Origin: Gammaproteobacteria bacterium
GTDB taxonomy: Bacteria > Pseudomonadota > Gammaproteobacteria > RBG-16-57-12
Length of the DNA stretch: 61,174 nt
Reading direction: 5' to 3'
NCBI GenBank assembly: GCA_021647245.1
Contig: JAKIVC010000014.1
Location: 1 to 61,174, forward strand
Shown: positions 25,113-33,670 of the stretch, piece after piece
Layout of the letters: every line of letters begins with the position of its first letter
Numbering within the stretch: position 1 is the stretch's first letter
Notes under the pieces: model-generated
Told to the model about the DNA's origin: nothing
What the model saw: only the letters and a program-made list of their open reading frames with translations
Databases searched by the model: none
Translations under genes and position numbers: made by a program

Positions 25113-25337
25113 CTATTTTGTGTGATGGGTTGCGCTTGCATAGTGGCTATCTTGCCAGCAGAGTGGCAGGGGTTCGCCTGACGGGAAAATCAGTTCTGAT
25201 TTTGCATAATTAGCAGGTTCTTGCAGCTCTTCGCCGCAGTGAGAGCGAGCGGATACCGTGGATTTGAACGGATCAAATAGCTCAGTTACATCGAGTACCT
25301 CAAGCAGATCATCTGACTTGTTATATTTAAGAAACAT
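25113..25337 (-). CDS. Small conserved acidic protein, 74 residues
   Basis: Begins 'MFLKYNKSDDLLEVLDVTELFDPF' and includes 'HCGEELQEPANYAKSELIFPSGEPLPLCW'. I recognise this pattern (LVEVLD--ALFDP, GEE-QEPE, FPSGE-LP-CW) from short proteins in pseudomonads and other gammaproteobacteria, sometimes mislabelled as acetyltransferases. No catalytic function is established. It has two cysteines (residues 34 and 60) and no membrane segment or signal peptide. It stands alone on the minus strand between the CRISPR scar and plsC. A good SD (AGGG) precedes the ATG. Confidence 0.72.
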   Translation of the reverse strand: MFLKYNKSDDLLEVLDVTELFDPFKSTVSARSHCGEELQEPANYAKSELIFPSGEPLPLCWQDSHYASATHHTK

Positions 25338-25473
25338 GACACCCTCCCATTATTGAACAAGTTAATGAGGCTGGCTGTTTCAAGCAGCGGTTGCTTGTTT
25401 GTTTAGCGCCTCACTTTAAGCCTAGGCTATGCTTTGGAAGTTTGTTAACAAATAGTAGGGTGATCAGTGGTCT

Positions 25474-26193
25474 CTATTTAGGTTGGGGGCTGTTTAAGAT
25501 CTCTGTTGCTTTGGCTTCCATCCACGCTTTAGCCTCTTCATTGATCTCTTGCGCCTCCTTTCCCTTGCTATCAATCAGTGGGCCAAACACCAGGCGGACG
25601 GTGCCGGGGGTTTTTACAAACTGCTTTTTGCGCCAGAACTCCCCGGCGTTGTGTGCCACGGGGAGTACTGGGTAGCCACTTTTATTCGCTAGGATGGCAC
25701 CACCCATTCCATATTTTTTCTTTTCACCTGGTGCGACTCGGGTTCCTTCAGGGAAAATTAGTACCCATTGCCCCTGTTGTAACCGCTCAGTACCCTGCTC
25801 AATAATTTGCTTTACTGCTTTGCGACCTGCGCCACGGTCAATCGCAATCGGGCGGCAGAGGGCTAGCCCCCAGCCAAATATCGGTACCCATAGCAGCTCT
25901 CGTTTTAATACCCATGCCTGGGGGGGGAGGATCACTTGCAGTGCGTAGGTTTCAAAGGTGGATTGGTGTTTGCTGAAGACGATGCAGGGCTTTTCTGGCA
26001 CATTTTCCCACCCTTCAATCACGTAGTTAATGCCGCAGGTGATGCGTAGCCAGTGTAGGTTGAACCAGGCCCAGCGGGTAATCCAGGCGTAGCGTATTTT
26101 GAAGGGCAGTGGAAACAGTAAGAGACCCACAAGGGAGATAACCACTAACGCAAGCAGTGAGCCTAGGGTGAACATCAATGAACGTAAAAACAT
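25474..26193 (-). CDS. plsC: 1-acyl-sn-glycerol-3-phosphate acyltransferase
   Basis: 239 residues from ATG 26193 (SD GGAGAAG). N-terminal membrane helix at about 5-28. Acyltransferase motifs: block I 'SKHQSTFET' (H-x4-E in place of the common H-x4-D), block III 'VLIFPEGTRVAPGE', and block IV 'YPVLPVAHN'. It acylates lysophosphatidate to phosphatidate in the inner membrane. It is the last gene of glyQ-glyS-gmhB-plsC, with the previous stop only a few bases away, so it is surely co-transcribed. Confidence 0.93.
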   Translation of the reverse strand: MFLRSLMFTLGSLLALVVISLVGLLLFPLPFKIRYAWITRWAWFNLHWLRITCGINYVIEGWENVPEKPCIVFSKHQSTFETYALQVILPPQAWVLKRELLWVPIFGWGLALCRPIAIDRGAGRKAVKQIIEQGTERLQQGQWVLIFPEGTRVAPGEKKKYGMGGAILANKSGYPVLPVAHNAGEFWRKKQFVKTPGTVRLVFGPLIDSKGKEAQEINEEAKAWMEAKATEILNSPQPK

Positions 26194-26199
26194 GATCAA

Positions 26200-26757
26200 C
26201 TACTTCTCCTCAGCTAGCAGTGCATCGACGGCGGCAGCCAGGTCATCATAGATGGGAATGCCTTCAAGACCCTCTCCTTGTGCGATGGTGCGCAGCCCCT
26301 TGCCGGTACGCACCAGTAGGGGGCGGGCGGTTACTTGCTGGGCGGCCTGTAGGTCTCGCAGTGAGTCGCCAATCACCGGTACCCCTGCCAGTGCAAAGTG
26401 GTGGCGCTGTGCCAATGTTTGGTAGAGGCCCGGTTTGGGCTTGCGACAAGCGCAGTTGTCATTGGGGAGGTGAGGGCAGTAGGCGATGTCTTTGATTTTA
26501 CCGCCTCGTTTTTCCAGTTCACGGTGCAGCGTGGCGTGCATGGTATTTAGTGTGGCTATGTCATAATAGCCGCGGGCGATACCCGATTGGTTGGTGGCGA
26601 CTACAACCTGATAACCCGCCTGGCAGAGTCGTGCAATGGCTGCCAGGCTGTTGGGGATGAAGATAAACTCATCCAGTGATTTGATGTAATTATCAGAGTC
26701 CTGATTAATGACACCGTCACGATCCAAAATAACCCATTTCTGTTTCATGCTCATCAC
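26200..26757 (-). CDS. gmhB: D-glycero-beta-D-manno-heptose 1,7-bisphosphate 7-phosphatase
   Basis: 185 residues of the HAD superfamily: nucleophile motif 'ILDRDGVINQDSDNYI' (DxD), 'VVVATNQSGIARGYYD', the zinc-binding loop 'CPHLPNDNCACRKPKPG' (Cys-x-His, Cys-x-Cys), and 'VIGDSLRDLQAA'. It removes the 7-phosphate in the ADP-heptose pathway of LPS inner core. Possible starts GTG 26757, ATG 26754 and ATG 26748 all lie just after the glyS stop. Order glyS-gmhB-plsC is standard. Confidence 0.95.
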   Translation of the reverse strand: MMSMKQKWVILDRDGVINQDSDNYIKSLDEFIFIPNSLAAIARLCQAGYQVVVATNQSGIARGYYDIATLNTMHATLHRELEKRGGKIKDIAYCPHLPNDNCACRKPKPGLYQTLAQRHHFALAGVPVIGDSLRDLQAAQQVTARPLLVRTGKGLRTIAQGEGLEGIPIYDDLAAAVDALLAEEK

Positions 26758-26761
26758 TCAG

Positions 26762-28864
26762 TTACTGCAAGCGAGAGAGGTCGGCGACCCGTAAAAACAG
26801 TGTTTGCAGGCGGTTTAATAGCGCTAAGCGGTTGTTTCGCAACGCTTCATCTTCTGCCATCACCATGACATGGTCGAAGAAGTTATCCACCGGCTCACGC
26901 AAGCGGGCTAACCGGCTCAGTGCGGCGGGATAGTCTCGGTTATCAAAGAGTTTATGAACCTCATCACTCAACTCGTCAACTGCATCCGCTAGCGCCTGTT
27001 CTTGCGTTTCAACCAGTAGCGCAGCATCCAGTTTTTCGGGCAGTGTGCCGGCTACTTTTTTCAGGATATTGTGTATGCGTTTATTGGCAGCGGCCAGGCT
27101 CGTCGCTTCTGGCAGGGTGCGAAACAGGCGTACCGCTTCTATGCGTTGTGCAAAATCATGGGGGCGGGTCGGGCGTACGCCTGAGACCGCTTCAAACTCA
27201 TCGATCTGATACCCCTTATCATGAAAATAGCCTCGCAGGCGCTCCATCATAAAGTCAAATACGGCAGTCGCTACCTTTTCACTTGTGTCTGTGGTGGCAA
27301 ATAGATCATGGGTGCCCTGTTGTGCATGGAAGGTGGCGCAGGCTTTTCTCAATGTCGCCATTAAGTCGATATCCCGCTCTTTTTCAATCAATATGCGCAG
27401 TACACCCAGCGCTGCGCGCCGCAGTGCAAATGGATCTTTATCGCCGGTGGGTACTTCGCCTATGGCAAAAATGCCGACCAGGGTGTCGAGCTTATCGGCA
27501 ATGGCCACCGCTTGTCCTACGCCACCCTCTGGTAGCTGGTCACCGGCAAAGCGTGGTCGGTACTGTTCATCCAGGGCGCAAGCCACTTCGTTGCTCTCGC
27601 CATCATGGGTCGCGTAATAGCGCCCCATAACGCCTTGTAGGTCAGGGAACTCGCCTACCATATTGGTCATTAAGTCACACTTGGATAGCAGCGCCGCACG
27701 CGCTGCCTGCTCGGAGTCACAGCCAATATCAGCGGCAAGCTCACGGGCTAAATTTTCGATACGTCGGGATTTGTCATAGAGCGTGCCTAGCTTGTTCTGA
27801 AAAACCACACTCTCTAAGCTCTGGAGATGGCTTTGCAGTGTGTGCTTGCGATCCTGCTTCCAGAAAAAGTCAGCATCTGCCAAGCGTGGGCGAATCACAC
27901 GCTCATTGCCCTCTTTTACGGCATTCGGGTTGTTACTGGCAATGTTGCTGATGGTGATGAAGTGCGGCATCAATTTGCCCTGTTCATCCACGAGGTGAAA
28001 ATATTTTTGGTTACTCTTCATGGTGGTGATCAGCGCTTCGGCAGGTACTTCCAGGAAGCGGGCATCAAAGTCACCGGCTACAGCTCTGGGCCACTCAACC
28101 ATTGAGGTCACTTCATCCAGCAGTTCTTCATCGATTACGGCACTACCGTTTAATTTGGCAGCGGCGGAAAGAATTTGCGCACGCACCGCCTCGCGACGTA
28201 CTGCGAAGTCGGCCACGACATAGCCTTCGCTCTCCAGCAGCGGCGCATACGCTTCCGGCTCACTAATGGATAGAGTAGCTGGATGATGAAAACGGTGGCC
28301 ACGGCTCTCTCGGCCCGCTTTAATGCCCAATATTTCAGCCGCCAGCACGTCACTTCCTAGCAGCATCACAACCCAGTGCGCGGGGCGCACAAATTCGGTA
28401 TTGAGACTCCCCCAGCGCATACGTTTGGGAATAGGCAGTTTATCAAGCGATGACTGAACAATCGCTGGAATCAACTTTGCGGTGGCTTCCCCCTTCTGTT
28501 CGCTGCGATATACCAGCCAATCTCCTTTGGCTGTCTCTATCTGTTCAAGCTGAGCCACTTCTACCCCACAGCCACGCGCAAAGCCTTGTACCGCTTTGGT
28601 TGGGTTGCCATCGGCATCAAAGGCCGCTTTTACTGCCGGGCCACGGCGCTCGGTCTGTTTGTCGGGCTGCTGAAGATCCACGTTTTTTACAAGCATCGCC
28701 AGGCGACGGGGTGTGGCATACAGTGTGACCTCACCAAAATGGAGGTTGGCATCACGCATCCCTTCAACAACACCGGCCCCCAGTGCATCCGATAACCGTT
28801 TTAACGATTTGGGTGGTAACTCTTCGGTGCCAATTTCAATTAGCAGGCTACGTTTTTCACTCAT
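26762..28864 (-). CDS. glyS: Glycine--tRNA ligase beta subunit
   Basis: 700 residues from ATG 28864, whose first base is the last base of the glyQ stop (TAATG). The longer frame to 28885 would run into glyQ. It begins '[22 protein letters not shown]' and contains 'RGPAVKAAF', an HD-like region and the C-terminal anticodon-binding part 'FDHVMVMAEDEALRNNRLALL'. With GlyQ it forms the alpha2beta2 enzyme; the beta subunit binds tRNA-Gly. Length is normal. Confidence 0.97.
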   Translation of the reverse strand: MSEKRSLLIEIGTEELPPKSLKRLSDALGAGVVEGMRDANLHFGEVTLYATPRRLAMLVKNVDLQQPDKQTERRGPAVKAAFDADGNPTKAVQGFARGCGVEVAQLEQIETAKGDWLVYRSEQKGEATAKLIPAIVQSSLDKLPIPKRMRWGSLNTEFVRPAHWVVMLLGSDVLAAEILGIKAGRESRGHRFHHPATLSISEPEAYAPLLESEGYVVADFAVRREAVRAQILSAAAKLNGSAVIDEELLDEVTSMVEWPRAVAGDFDARFLEVPAEALITTMKSNQKYFHLVDEQGKLMPHFITISNIASNNPNAVKEGNERVIRPRLADADFFWKQDRKHTLQSHLQSLESVVFQNKLGTLYDKSRRIENLARELAADIGCDSEQAARAALLSKCDLMTNMVGEFPDLQGVMGRYYATHDGESNEVACALDEQYRPRFAGDQLPEGGVGQAVAIADKLDTLVGIFAIGEVPTGDKDPFALRRAALGVLRILIEKERDIDLMATLRKACATFHAQQGTHDLFATTDTSEKVATAVFDFMMERLRGYFHDKGYQIDEFEAVSGVRPTRPHDFAQRIEAVRLFRTLPEATSLAAANKRIHNILKKVAGTLPEKLDAALLVETQEQALADAVDELSDEVHKLFDNRDYPAALSRLARLREPVDNFFDHVMVMAEDEALRNNRLALLNRLQTLFLRVADLSRLQ

Positions 28865-29799
28865 TATTTCGACTCCTGCTGGCACATGGGAAAGCCCAGG
28901 GCTTCACGTCGTTCGTAGTAGCTTTTAGCCACCGCCCGGGAGAGTGTTCTCACTCGGCCAATAAAGCGGGCGCGCTCAGTAACCGAGATGGCGTGACGGG
29001 CATCCAGTAAATTGAAGGTGTGTGATGCTTTCAAAACCATCTCATATGCGGGTAGTGGTAAACCCAGTTCAATGAGCTTTTTACTCTCTTTTTCACAACG
29101 ATCAAATTGAGAAAATAGCCACTCAACATCGGCATGTTCAAAGTTATAGGCGGAGTTTTCCACTTCATTTTGATGGAAAACATCACCATAACTGATCACA
29201 CCCTGGGGGCCGTTTGTCCAAACCAGATCATAAACACTCTCAACCCCTTGCAGGTACATCGCGATACGTTCCAGTCCATAGGTGATTTCGCCGGTAATGG
29301 GTGTGCATTCGAGGCCACCCACCTGCTGGAAATAGGTGAACTGAGTCACCTCCATGCCATTCAACCACACCTCCCAGCCTAATCCCCAAGCCCCCAGCGT
29401 GGGTGACTCCCAGTTGTCTTCAACAAAACGAATATCATGTTCTAAAGGGTCGATTCCGCAGAGCCGTAACGAGGCCAGGTAGAGCTCCTGAATATTCAAC
29501 GGCGAGGGTTTAATAACCACCTGAAACTGGTAGTAGTGTTGTAGGCGGTTGGGGTTTTCGCCGTAGCGGCCATCCGTTGGGCGGCGAGAGGGCTGAACGT
29601 AGGCTGCTGCCCACGGTTCGGGGCCAATAGAGCGTAAAAAAGTGGCGGGGTGGAAGGTGCCCGCTCCCACTTCCATATCCAGGGGCTGTAAAATGGCACA
29701 CCCTTGGGCGGCCCAATACTCCTGTAGGGCAAAAATCAGCCCTTGGAAAGTCTTTACATCATGCCTTGGTTTGCACGCTTCACCGGTGTCCGCACTCAC
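28864..29799 (-). CDS. glyQ: Glycine--tRNA ligase alpha subunit
   Basis: Catalytic class II subunit with '[19 protein letters not shown]', '[29 protein letters not shown]', and '[16 protein letters not shown]'. It activates glycine. The start is uncertain: the family begins shortly before '[14 protein letters not shown]'. I chose GTG 29799, which has AGGG upstream. A TTG at 29829 opens the same frame but has no SD. Overlap with glyS implies translational coupling. It is complete at the C-terminus ('[14 protein letters not shown]'). Confidence 0.95.
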   Translation of the reverse strand: MSADTGEACKPRHDVKTFQGLIFALQEYWAAQGCAILQPLDMEVGAGTFHPATFLRSIGPEPWAAAYVQPSRRPTDGRYGENPNRLQHYYQFQVVIKPSPLNIQELYLASLRLCGIDPLEHDIRFVEDNWESPTLGAWGLGWEVWLNGMEVTQFTYFQQVGGLECTPITGEITYGLERIAMYLQGVESVYDLVWTNGPQGVISYGDVFHQNEVENSAYNFEHADVEWLFSQFDRCEKESKKLIELGLPLPAYEMVLKASHTFNLLDARHAISVTERARFIGRVRTLSRAVAKSYYERREALGFPMCQQESK

Positions 29800-29959
29800 A
29801 ATCACTACCCTTATGGTTGATTCTGTCAAAAATAGTGGCCTAGTATAGCCTGAGCGGCATGGCCTTGATAAGGGAGTTAAGCCGCCAAGCCATCGATTTT
29901 TATTAAAAACCCGCTAACCTTTTAAAGAAGCCGCTAAATTCAGGGTATTTGAGAGCCAT

Positions 29960-31396
29960 ATGGGACAAGAGATTGAGCAGGCACATTTTAAGCGGTGCGA
30001 CTTTCAACGCTTTAACAAGGCGCTGCGAGATGAGACGGCTCTTTTGCACTCTCTACAGCAAAACCGGCAACTCGCAGACAATGGCTTTGTCATGGGTTTT
30101 GAGCTTGAGGGGTGGTTGCTGGATCAAGCGCAACAACCCGCCCCCCTCAACCAACGATTTGTCGAGCAGTTCAATAGCCCACTGGTTACTCTGGAGCTGG
30201 CCAAGTTCAATGTTGAATTGAACACTAAGCCATGGCCACTTACCGGTAACGCCCTCTGCAAAGCGGAGAGAGCGTTGCAACGGCATTGGCAAAAAGGGCA
30301 GCAAATTGCACGACAGATAAACGGTGGAAACCTGCTGGCAATTGGTATTTTACCCACCGTCACGCCGCAACATCTCTCAAACAAAAATATGAGCGAGATG
30401 AAACGTTATCGGGCGTTGTGTGAGCAGGTATTACGACTACGCAAGGGCGAGCCGTTGAAGCTGGACATCCAGGGCCACCAGCACCTGAAACACACACATA
30501 ACGACCTGATGTTGGAGTCCGCAGCCACCTCTTTTCAGATACACCTTCAAACGTCACCCGCATTGGCGGTTCGCCACTATAATGCCAGTAAAATGGTCTC
30601 CGCACCGTTGGTCGCTATCGCAGCCAACTCCCCCTTTCTGTTCAACCATCAACTGTGGGATGAGTCACGGATACCACTCTTTGAGCAGGCTGTTGATGTG
30701 GTTGCTCACCCCAACTCGCCTCACCAGGCCATGCGCCGGGTGACGTTTGGCCATGGATACCTTGCGGACTCATTAGTGGAGACTTTTCAGCATAATCTGG
30801 ATAATTATGAGGTGCTACTTCCCCTTGCACTCTCACCATCAAAACAGCGGTTAGAGCACCTCGCCCTGCATAACGGTACTATTTGGCGTTGGAACCGGCC
30901 CCTGGTCGGTGTTGATAAACAGGGGAGTGTCCACTTGCGTATTGAACATCGCCCGCTCCCTGCTGGCCCGACTATTGTGGATATGATCGCTAATGCAGCT
31001 TTCTATTTTGGATTGGTCAGAGCGCTGGCCGATCAACTTGATGCGCCAGAAAAACAGCTCCCTTTTGCAGCGGCAAAGAAGAATTTTTACCAAGCTGCTC
31101 AACACGGGCTGGATGCTGAGGTTTTGTGGTTAGATGGCAAGCTGCATCCGGTGCAAACACTTATTTTGCAGCAGCTGCTACCACTTGCTTATCAGGGGTT
31201 AGCACGGCTGGGTATTGATGAAAAAGATCAACAACGGTTGCTGGGCATCATTGAGCAACGCACTCTCAACAAACAAAATGGTGCCGCTTGGCAGCGACAA
31301 TTTAGGCAGAAGTATCAACGGGACATGGTGCAACTTACTGCCCGCTATGCCGAGCGACAACAGAGCAACATACCTGTCCACCAATGGACACTATAG
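29960..31396 (+). CDS. Glutamate-cysteine ligase-like (GCS2/YbdK-type) carboxylate-amine ligase
   Basis: 478 residues of the glutamine-synthetase-fold amidoligase group. Visible blocks are 'GFVMGFELEGWLLDQ' (metal-binding Glu pair), 'LVTLELAKFNVELNT', 'QIHLQTSPALAVRHYNASKMVSAPLVAIAANSPF', and 'IEHRPLPAGPTIVDMIANAAFYFGL'. Relatives ligate amino acids through ATP-activated carboxylates. The classic GshA role (gamma-glutamylcysteine) is possible but not certain, since this branch differs from E. coli GshA. It is followed 10 bp later by an M14/aspartoacylase-type hydrolase, which suggests a make-and-cut pair for an unknown amide. Confidence 0.8.
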   Translation: MGQEIEQAHFKRCDFQRFNKALRDETALLHSLQQNRQLADNGFVMGFELEGWLLDQAQQPAPLNQRFVEQFNSPLVTLELAKFNVELNTKPWPLTGNALCKAERALQRHWQKGQQIARQINGGNLLAIGILPTVTPQHLSNKNMSEMKRYRALCEQVLRLRKGEPLKLDIQGHQHLKHTHNDLMLESAATSFQIHLQTSPALAVRHYNASKMVSAPLVAIAANSPFLFNHQLWDESRIPLFEQAVDVVAHPNSPHQAMRRVTFGHGYLADSLVETFQHNLDNYEVLLPLALSPSKQRLEHLALHNGTIWRWNRPLVGVDKQGSVHLRIEHRPLPAGPTIVDMIANAAFYFGLVRALADQLDAPEKQLPFAAAKKNFYQAAQHGLDAEVLWLDGKLHPVQTLILQQLLPLAYQGLARLGIDEKDQQRLLGIIEQRTLNKQNGAAWQRQFRQKYQRDMVQLTARYAERQQSNIPVHQWTL

Positions 31397-31406
31397 CGAG
31401 CCAACC

Positions 31407-32417
31407 ATGTTGAATGTTATTGAGCAAATTCCGGCAGGACTTCTTAGCTGCCGCCATGACGAGCTTTATGAGCTACTCGGTGGCCCGACGCTGATTCACC
31501 TAGCAGGTCGCCGCGAGCAGCCGCTCTTTATCTCGGTGCTGCTGCATGGTAACGAGCACGCCAGCTTTTACGCCTTGCAACAGCTACTTAAAAAGTATCA
31601 GCACAGAGCGCTGCCACGGGCACTCTCACTCTTTATCGGTAATGTAGAAGCAGCCAAACATAATCTGCGCCACCTCGACGGCCAGCCAGATTATAACCGC
31701 GTATGGCCGGGTTGCGAAGAGCTCGATATTGTCACTCCAGAGCAAGCGGCTGTGCAGACGGTGTATAACGAGATGGAGAGTCGTACCCCCTTCGCCAGTA
31801 TCGATATACACAACAACACGGGGCTTAACCCCCACTACGGCTGCATTAACCGGCTGGATGCACCCTTTATGCACCTGGCGGCGATGTTCAGCCGAACTTG
31901 CGTCTACTTTACACGTCCAAAGGGGGTGCAATCCCTCGCATTTTCGACACTCTGCCCCTCAATCACCTTGGAGTGCGGAAAAGTGGGTGATCGCCACGGC
32001 ATCGAGCACGCCTTTGAGTATATTGATGCCTGCTTACATCTTGCAGAGCACCCGCAGCACCCGGTAGCCAAAAATGACATCGACCTTTTTCATACGGTCG
32101 CCCAAGTGCGTATTCCCCTAAAAACCACATTTGGCTTCCAATGCCATGAGAGTGACCTGAGATTCAGCAATGATCTTGAGTACCTTAATTTTCAAGAGTT
32201 ACCCGCAGGTACTCGCATCGCCCACAGTGACACACTACAGCACTTAGATGTGATCAATGAACAGGGAGAGGAGGTGACAGAGCAGTTTTTCACCCTGCAA
32301 AATGGAGAGATTCACACCAACCGGAGAGTGATGCCTTCAATGTTGACCATGGATAGAGAAGTTATACGGCAAGATTGTCTCTGTTATCTGATGGAGCGTC
32401 TGTCACGGTTGAAATAA
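31407..32417 (+). CDS. M14-family zinc hydrolase (succinylglutamate desuccinylase/aspartoacylase-like)
   Basis: 336 residues from ATG 31407; a longer frame overlaps the ligase gene and lacks family similarity. Zinc ligands are visible as 'LLHGNEHASF' (H-x2-E) and 'SIDIHNNTG' (distal His), with 'PDYNRVWPG' nearby supplying an arginine. The C-terminal half has a beta-barrel feel ('RIAHSDTLQHLDVINEQGEEV'), as in aspartoacylases. It would cleave an acyl-amino acid or peptide amide. Coupling to the GCS2-like ligase 10 bp upstream suggests that it processes or recycles that enzyme's product. Confidence 0.82.
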   Translation: MLNVIEQIPAGLLSCRHDELYELLGGPTLIHLAGRREQPLFISVLLHGNEHASFYALQQLLKKYQHRALPRALSLFIGNVEAAKHNLRHLDGQPDYNRVWPGCEELDIVTPEQAAVQTVYNEMESRTPFASIDIHNNTGLNPHYGCINRLDAPFMHLAAMFSRTCVYFTRPKGVQSLAFSTLCPSITLECGKVGDRHGIEHAFEYIDACLHLAEHPQHPVAKNDIDLFHTVAQVRIPLKTTFGFQCHESDLRFSNDLEYLNFQELPAGTRIAHSDTLQHLDVINEQGEEVTEQFFTLQNGEIHTNRRVMPSMLTMDREVIRQDCLCYLMERLSRLK

Positions 32418-32636
32418 CAACAAAACTTGTGACGCGCATCTCAAAACAGTGACTATTGTCGTTACTACTCTCAATATGGGTTTGTATGGATATACCTTAT
32501 TGTGATAGATATAATGAATAAAAATAATATATACGCATAAACAGAAACACCATACCACTTACTAGGCTAACCTGGATATTTCGTGGAGTTGCACAAAGAG
32601 TATTGGCCTTACAGGTAAATTACCGAGTAAGCACAC
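32418..32636. other. AT-rich intergenic region upstream of the IscR-like gene
   Basis: Together with the repeat arm at 32637-32686 this makes a 344-bp gap. It is AT-rich around 32485-32540 and may hold a promoter, but I see no confident -35/-10 pair or IscR-type operator. Confidence 0.4.
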
Positions 32637-32686
32637 CGTATTACTGAATTACGGACGATAGCGGAAATAGCTCCTGTGGAGTCAAT
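32637..32686. repeat. Inverted repeat arm, left of the IscR-like gene
   Basis: The reverse complement aligns to 33345-33393 with about 80% identity and one gap. Both share the blocks TCCACAGGA and CCGCTATCGTCCGT. The arms point at each other across the 495-bp regulator gene. Confidence 0.75.
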
Positions 32687-32761
32687 GAACAAGCGAAATT
32701 GTGCGGAATTTATGAAATATTCAGGCTAGGGTAAGATATATATAGGAACATGGGGGAAGTC

Positions 32762-33256
32762 ATGAAGCTGTCTAAAAAAGGACGATACGCAGTTACTGCG
32801 ATTATGGATTTGGTACTAAAAGCACCTTTTGGTCCAACAACACTCAATAACATATCGGTTAGCCAGGAAATTTCCATGTCATACATGGAGCAACTCTTTG
32901 CGCGACTACGCAAGCATGATCTTGTTCAGGGTACTCGTGGCCCAGGTGGAGGTTACCGCCTCGCACGGCCTGCGAATGAGATCACCATTGCACAAGTGCT
33001 GGAAGCCGTAGATGATGATGCTGGTGCGCTTAACAATGGTAATAAAAGTGTTACCGATCTCAGTCATCTACTCTGGGATGAGCTTAGCCGAAAAGTCGCA
33101 CGTTATCTGGATAGCATTACCATTCAGGATCTTCTAGACCAATCAGGCTACGCCGAAGAGGCAGCACGCGCCGAGCAATCCACTGAAAAACCACTGGTGG
33201 GCGTAACAGATCAGTCCAGCACTTTAAATCAAACTAAACGTCTTAGCTCCCACTAA
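32762..33256 (+). CDS. Rrf2/IscR-like transcriptional regulator lacking cysteines
   Basis: 164 residues from ATG 32762 (SD GGGGGAAG). It has the IscR winged helix: 'MKLSKKGRYAVTAIMDLVL', 'ISVSQEISMSYMEQLFARLRKHDLVQGTRGPGGGYRLAR', and 'EITIAQVLEAVDDDAG'. In IscR the following loop holds three cysteines for a [2Fe-2S] cluster. Here it reads 'ALNNGNKSVTDLSHLLWDELS', and the whole protein has no cysteine. It cannot bind the cluster in the usual way and would act like apo-IscR or respond to something else. No isc/suf genes are adjacent. The gene stands alone, framed by a ~50-bp inverted repeat. Confidence 0.88.
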   Translation: MKLSKKGRYAVTAIMDLVLKAPFGPTTLNNISVSQEISMSYMEQLFARLRKHDLVQGTRGPGGGYRLARPANEITIAQVLEAVDDDAGALNNGNKSVTDLSHLLWDELSRKVARYLDSITIQDLLDQSGYAEEAARAEQSTEKPLVGVTDQSSTLNQTKRLSSH

Positions 33257-33344
33257 ATACCGCTTAAAAGGGTGGTCTTTAGCGCACCCCATTCATCGGA
33301 AGGGGTGCTTGGCTGTTCAGTAACTTATCCTCTCTTACTTATCT

Positions 33345-33393
33345 ATTGATTCCACAGGAACTACTCCGCTATCGTCCGTCACTCAGTGATGCG
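33345..33393. repeat. Inverted repeat arm, right of the IscR-like gene
   Basis: Partner of 32637-32686. The spacing of the two arms (about 660 bp) just encloses the regulator gene. Confidence 0.75.
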
Positions 33394-33580
33394 AATCCAG
33401 GGGCTGCCACAGTGCCACGAAATGAACAGATATGAGTTGTGCCTGTCGGTGCGGTGATTATTATTTTTTATTGTGGAATCGGCAGTTTGTGTAGCATGCG
33501 TGCGGCTATTTAAGCGTTAGGGTGGTGGTTAGGGATTTACATTATTGTTATATCCGATATAAAATGGTGGATTAACGGAT
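33394..33580. other. Intergenic region upstream of argD
   Basis: Part of a 414-bp gap between the IscR-like gene and argD. Besides the repeat arm it has a hairpin GCACCCC/GGGGTGC at 33284-33308 after the regulator and a T-tailed hairpin at 33581-33605. No ArgR box is obvious. Confidence 0.4.
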
Positions 33581-33605
33581 AGGCAGCTTTTAGCGCTGCC
33601 TTTTG
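33581..33605 (+). terminator. Terminator or attenuator hairpin before argD
   Basis: GGCAGC-TTTTAGC-GCTGCC followed by TTTTGT on the plus strand, 66 bp before the argD start. It may end transcription from upstream or act as a leader attenuator. Confidence 0.65.
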
Positions 33606-33670
33606 TCATTTTAGGGGATACGGAAGGGCACAGCTTGTCCCGCTCTTGGTGTGTCCTTGGGGAGAGACCT

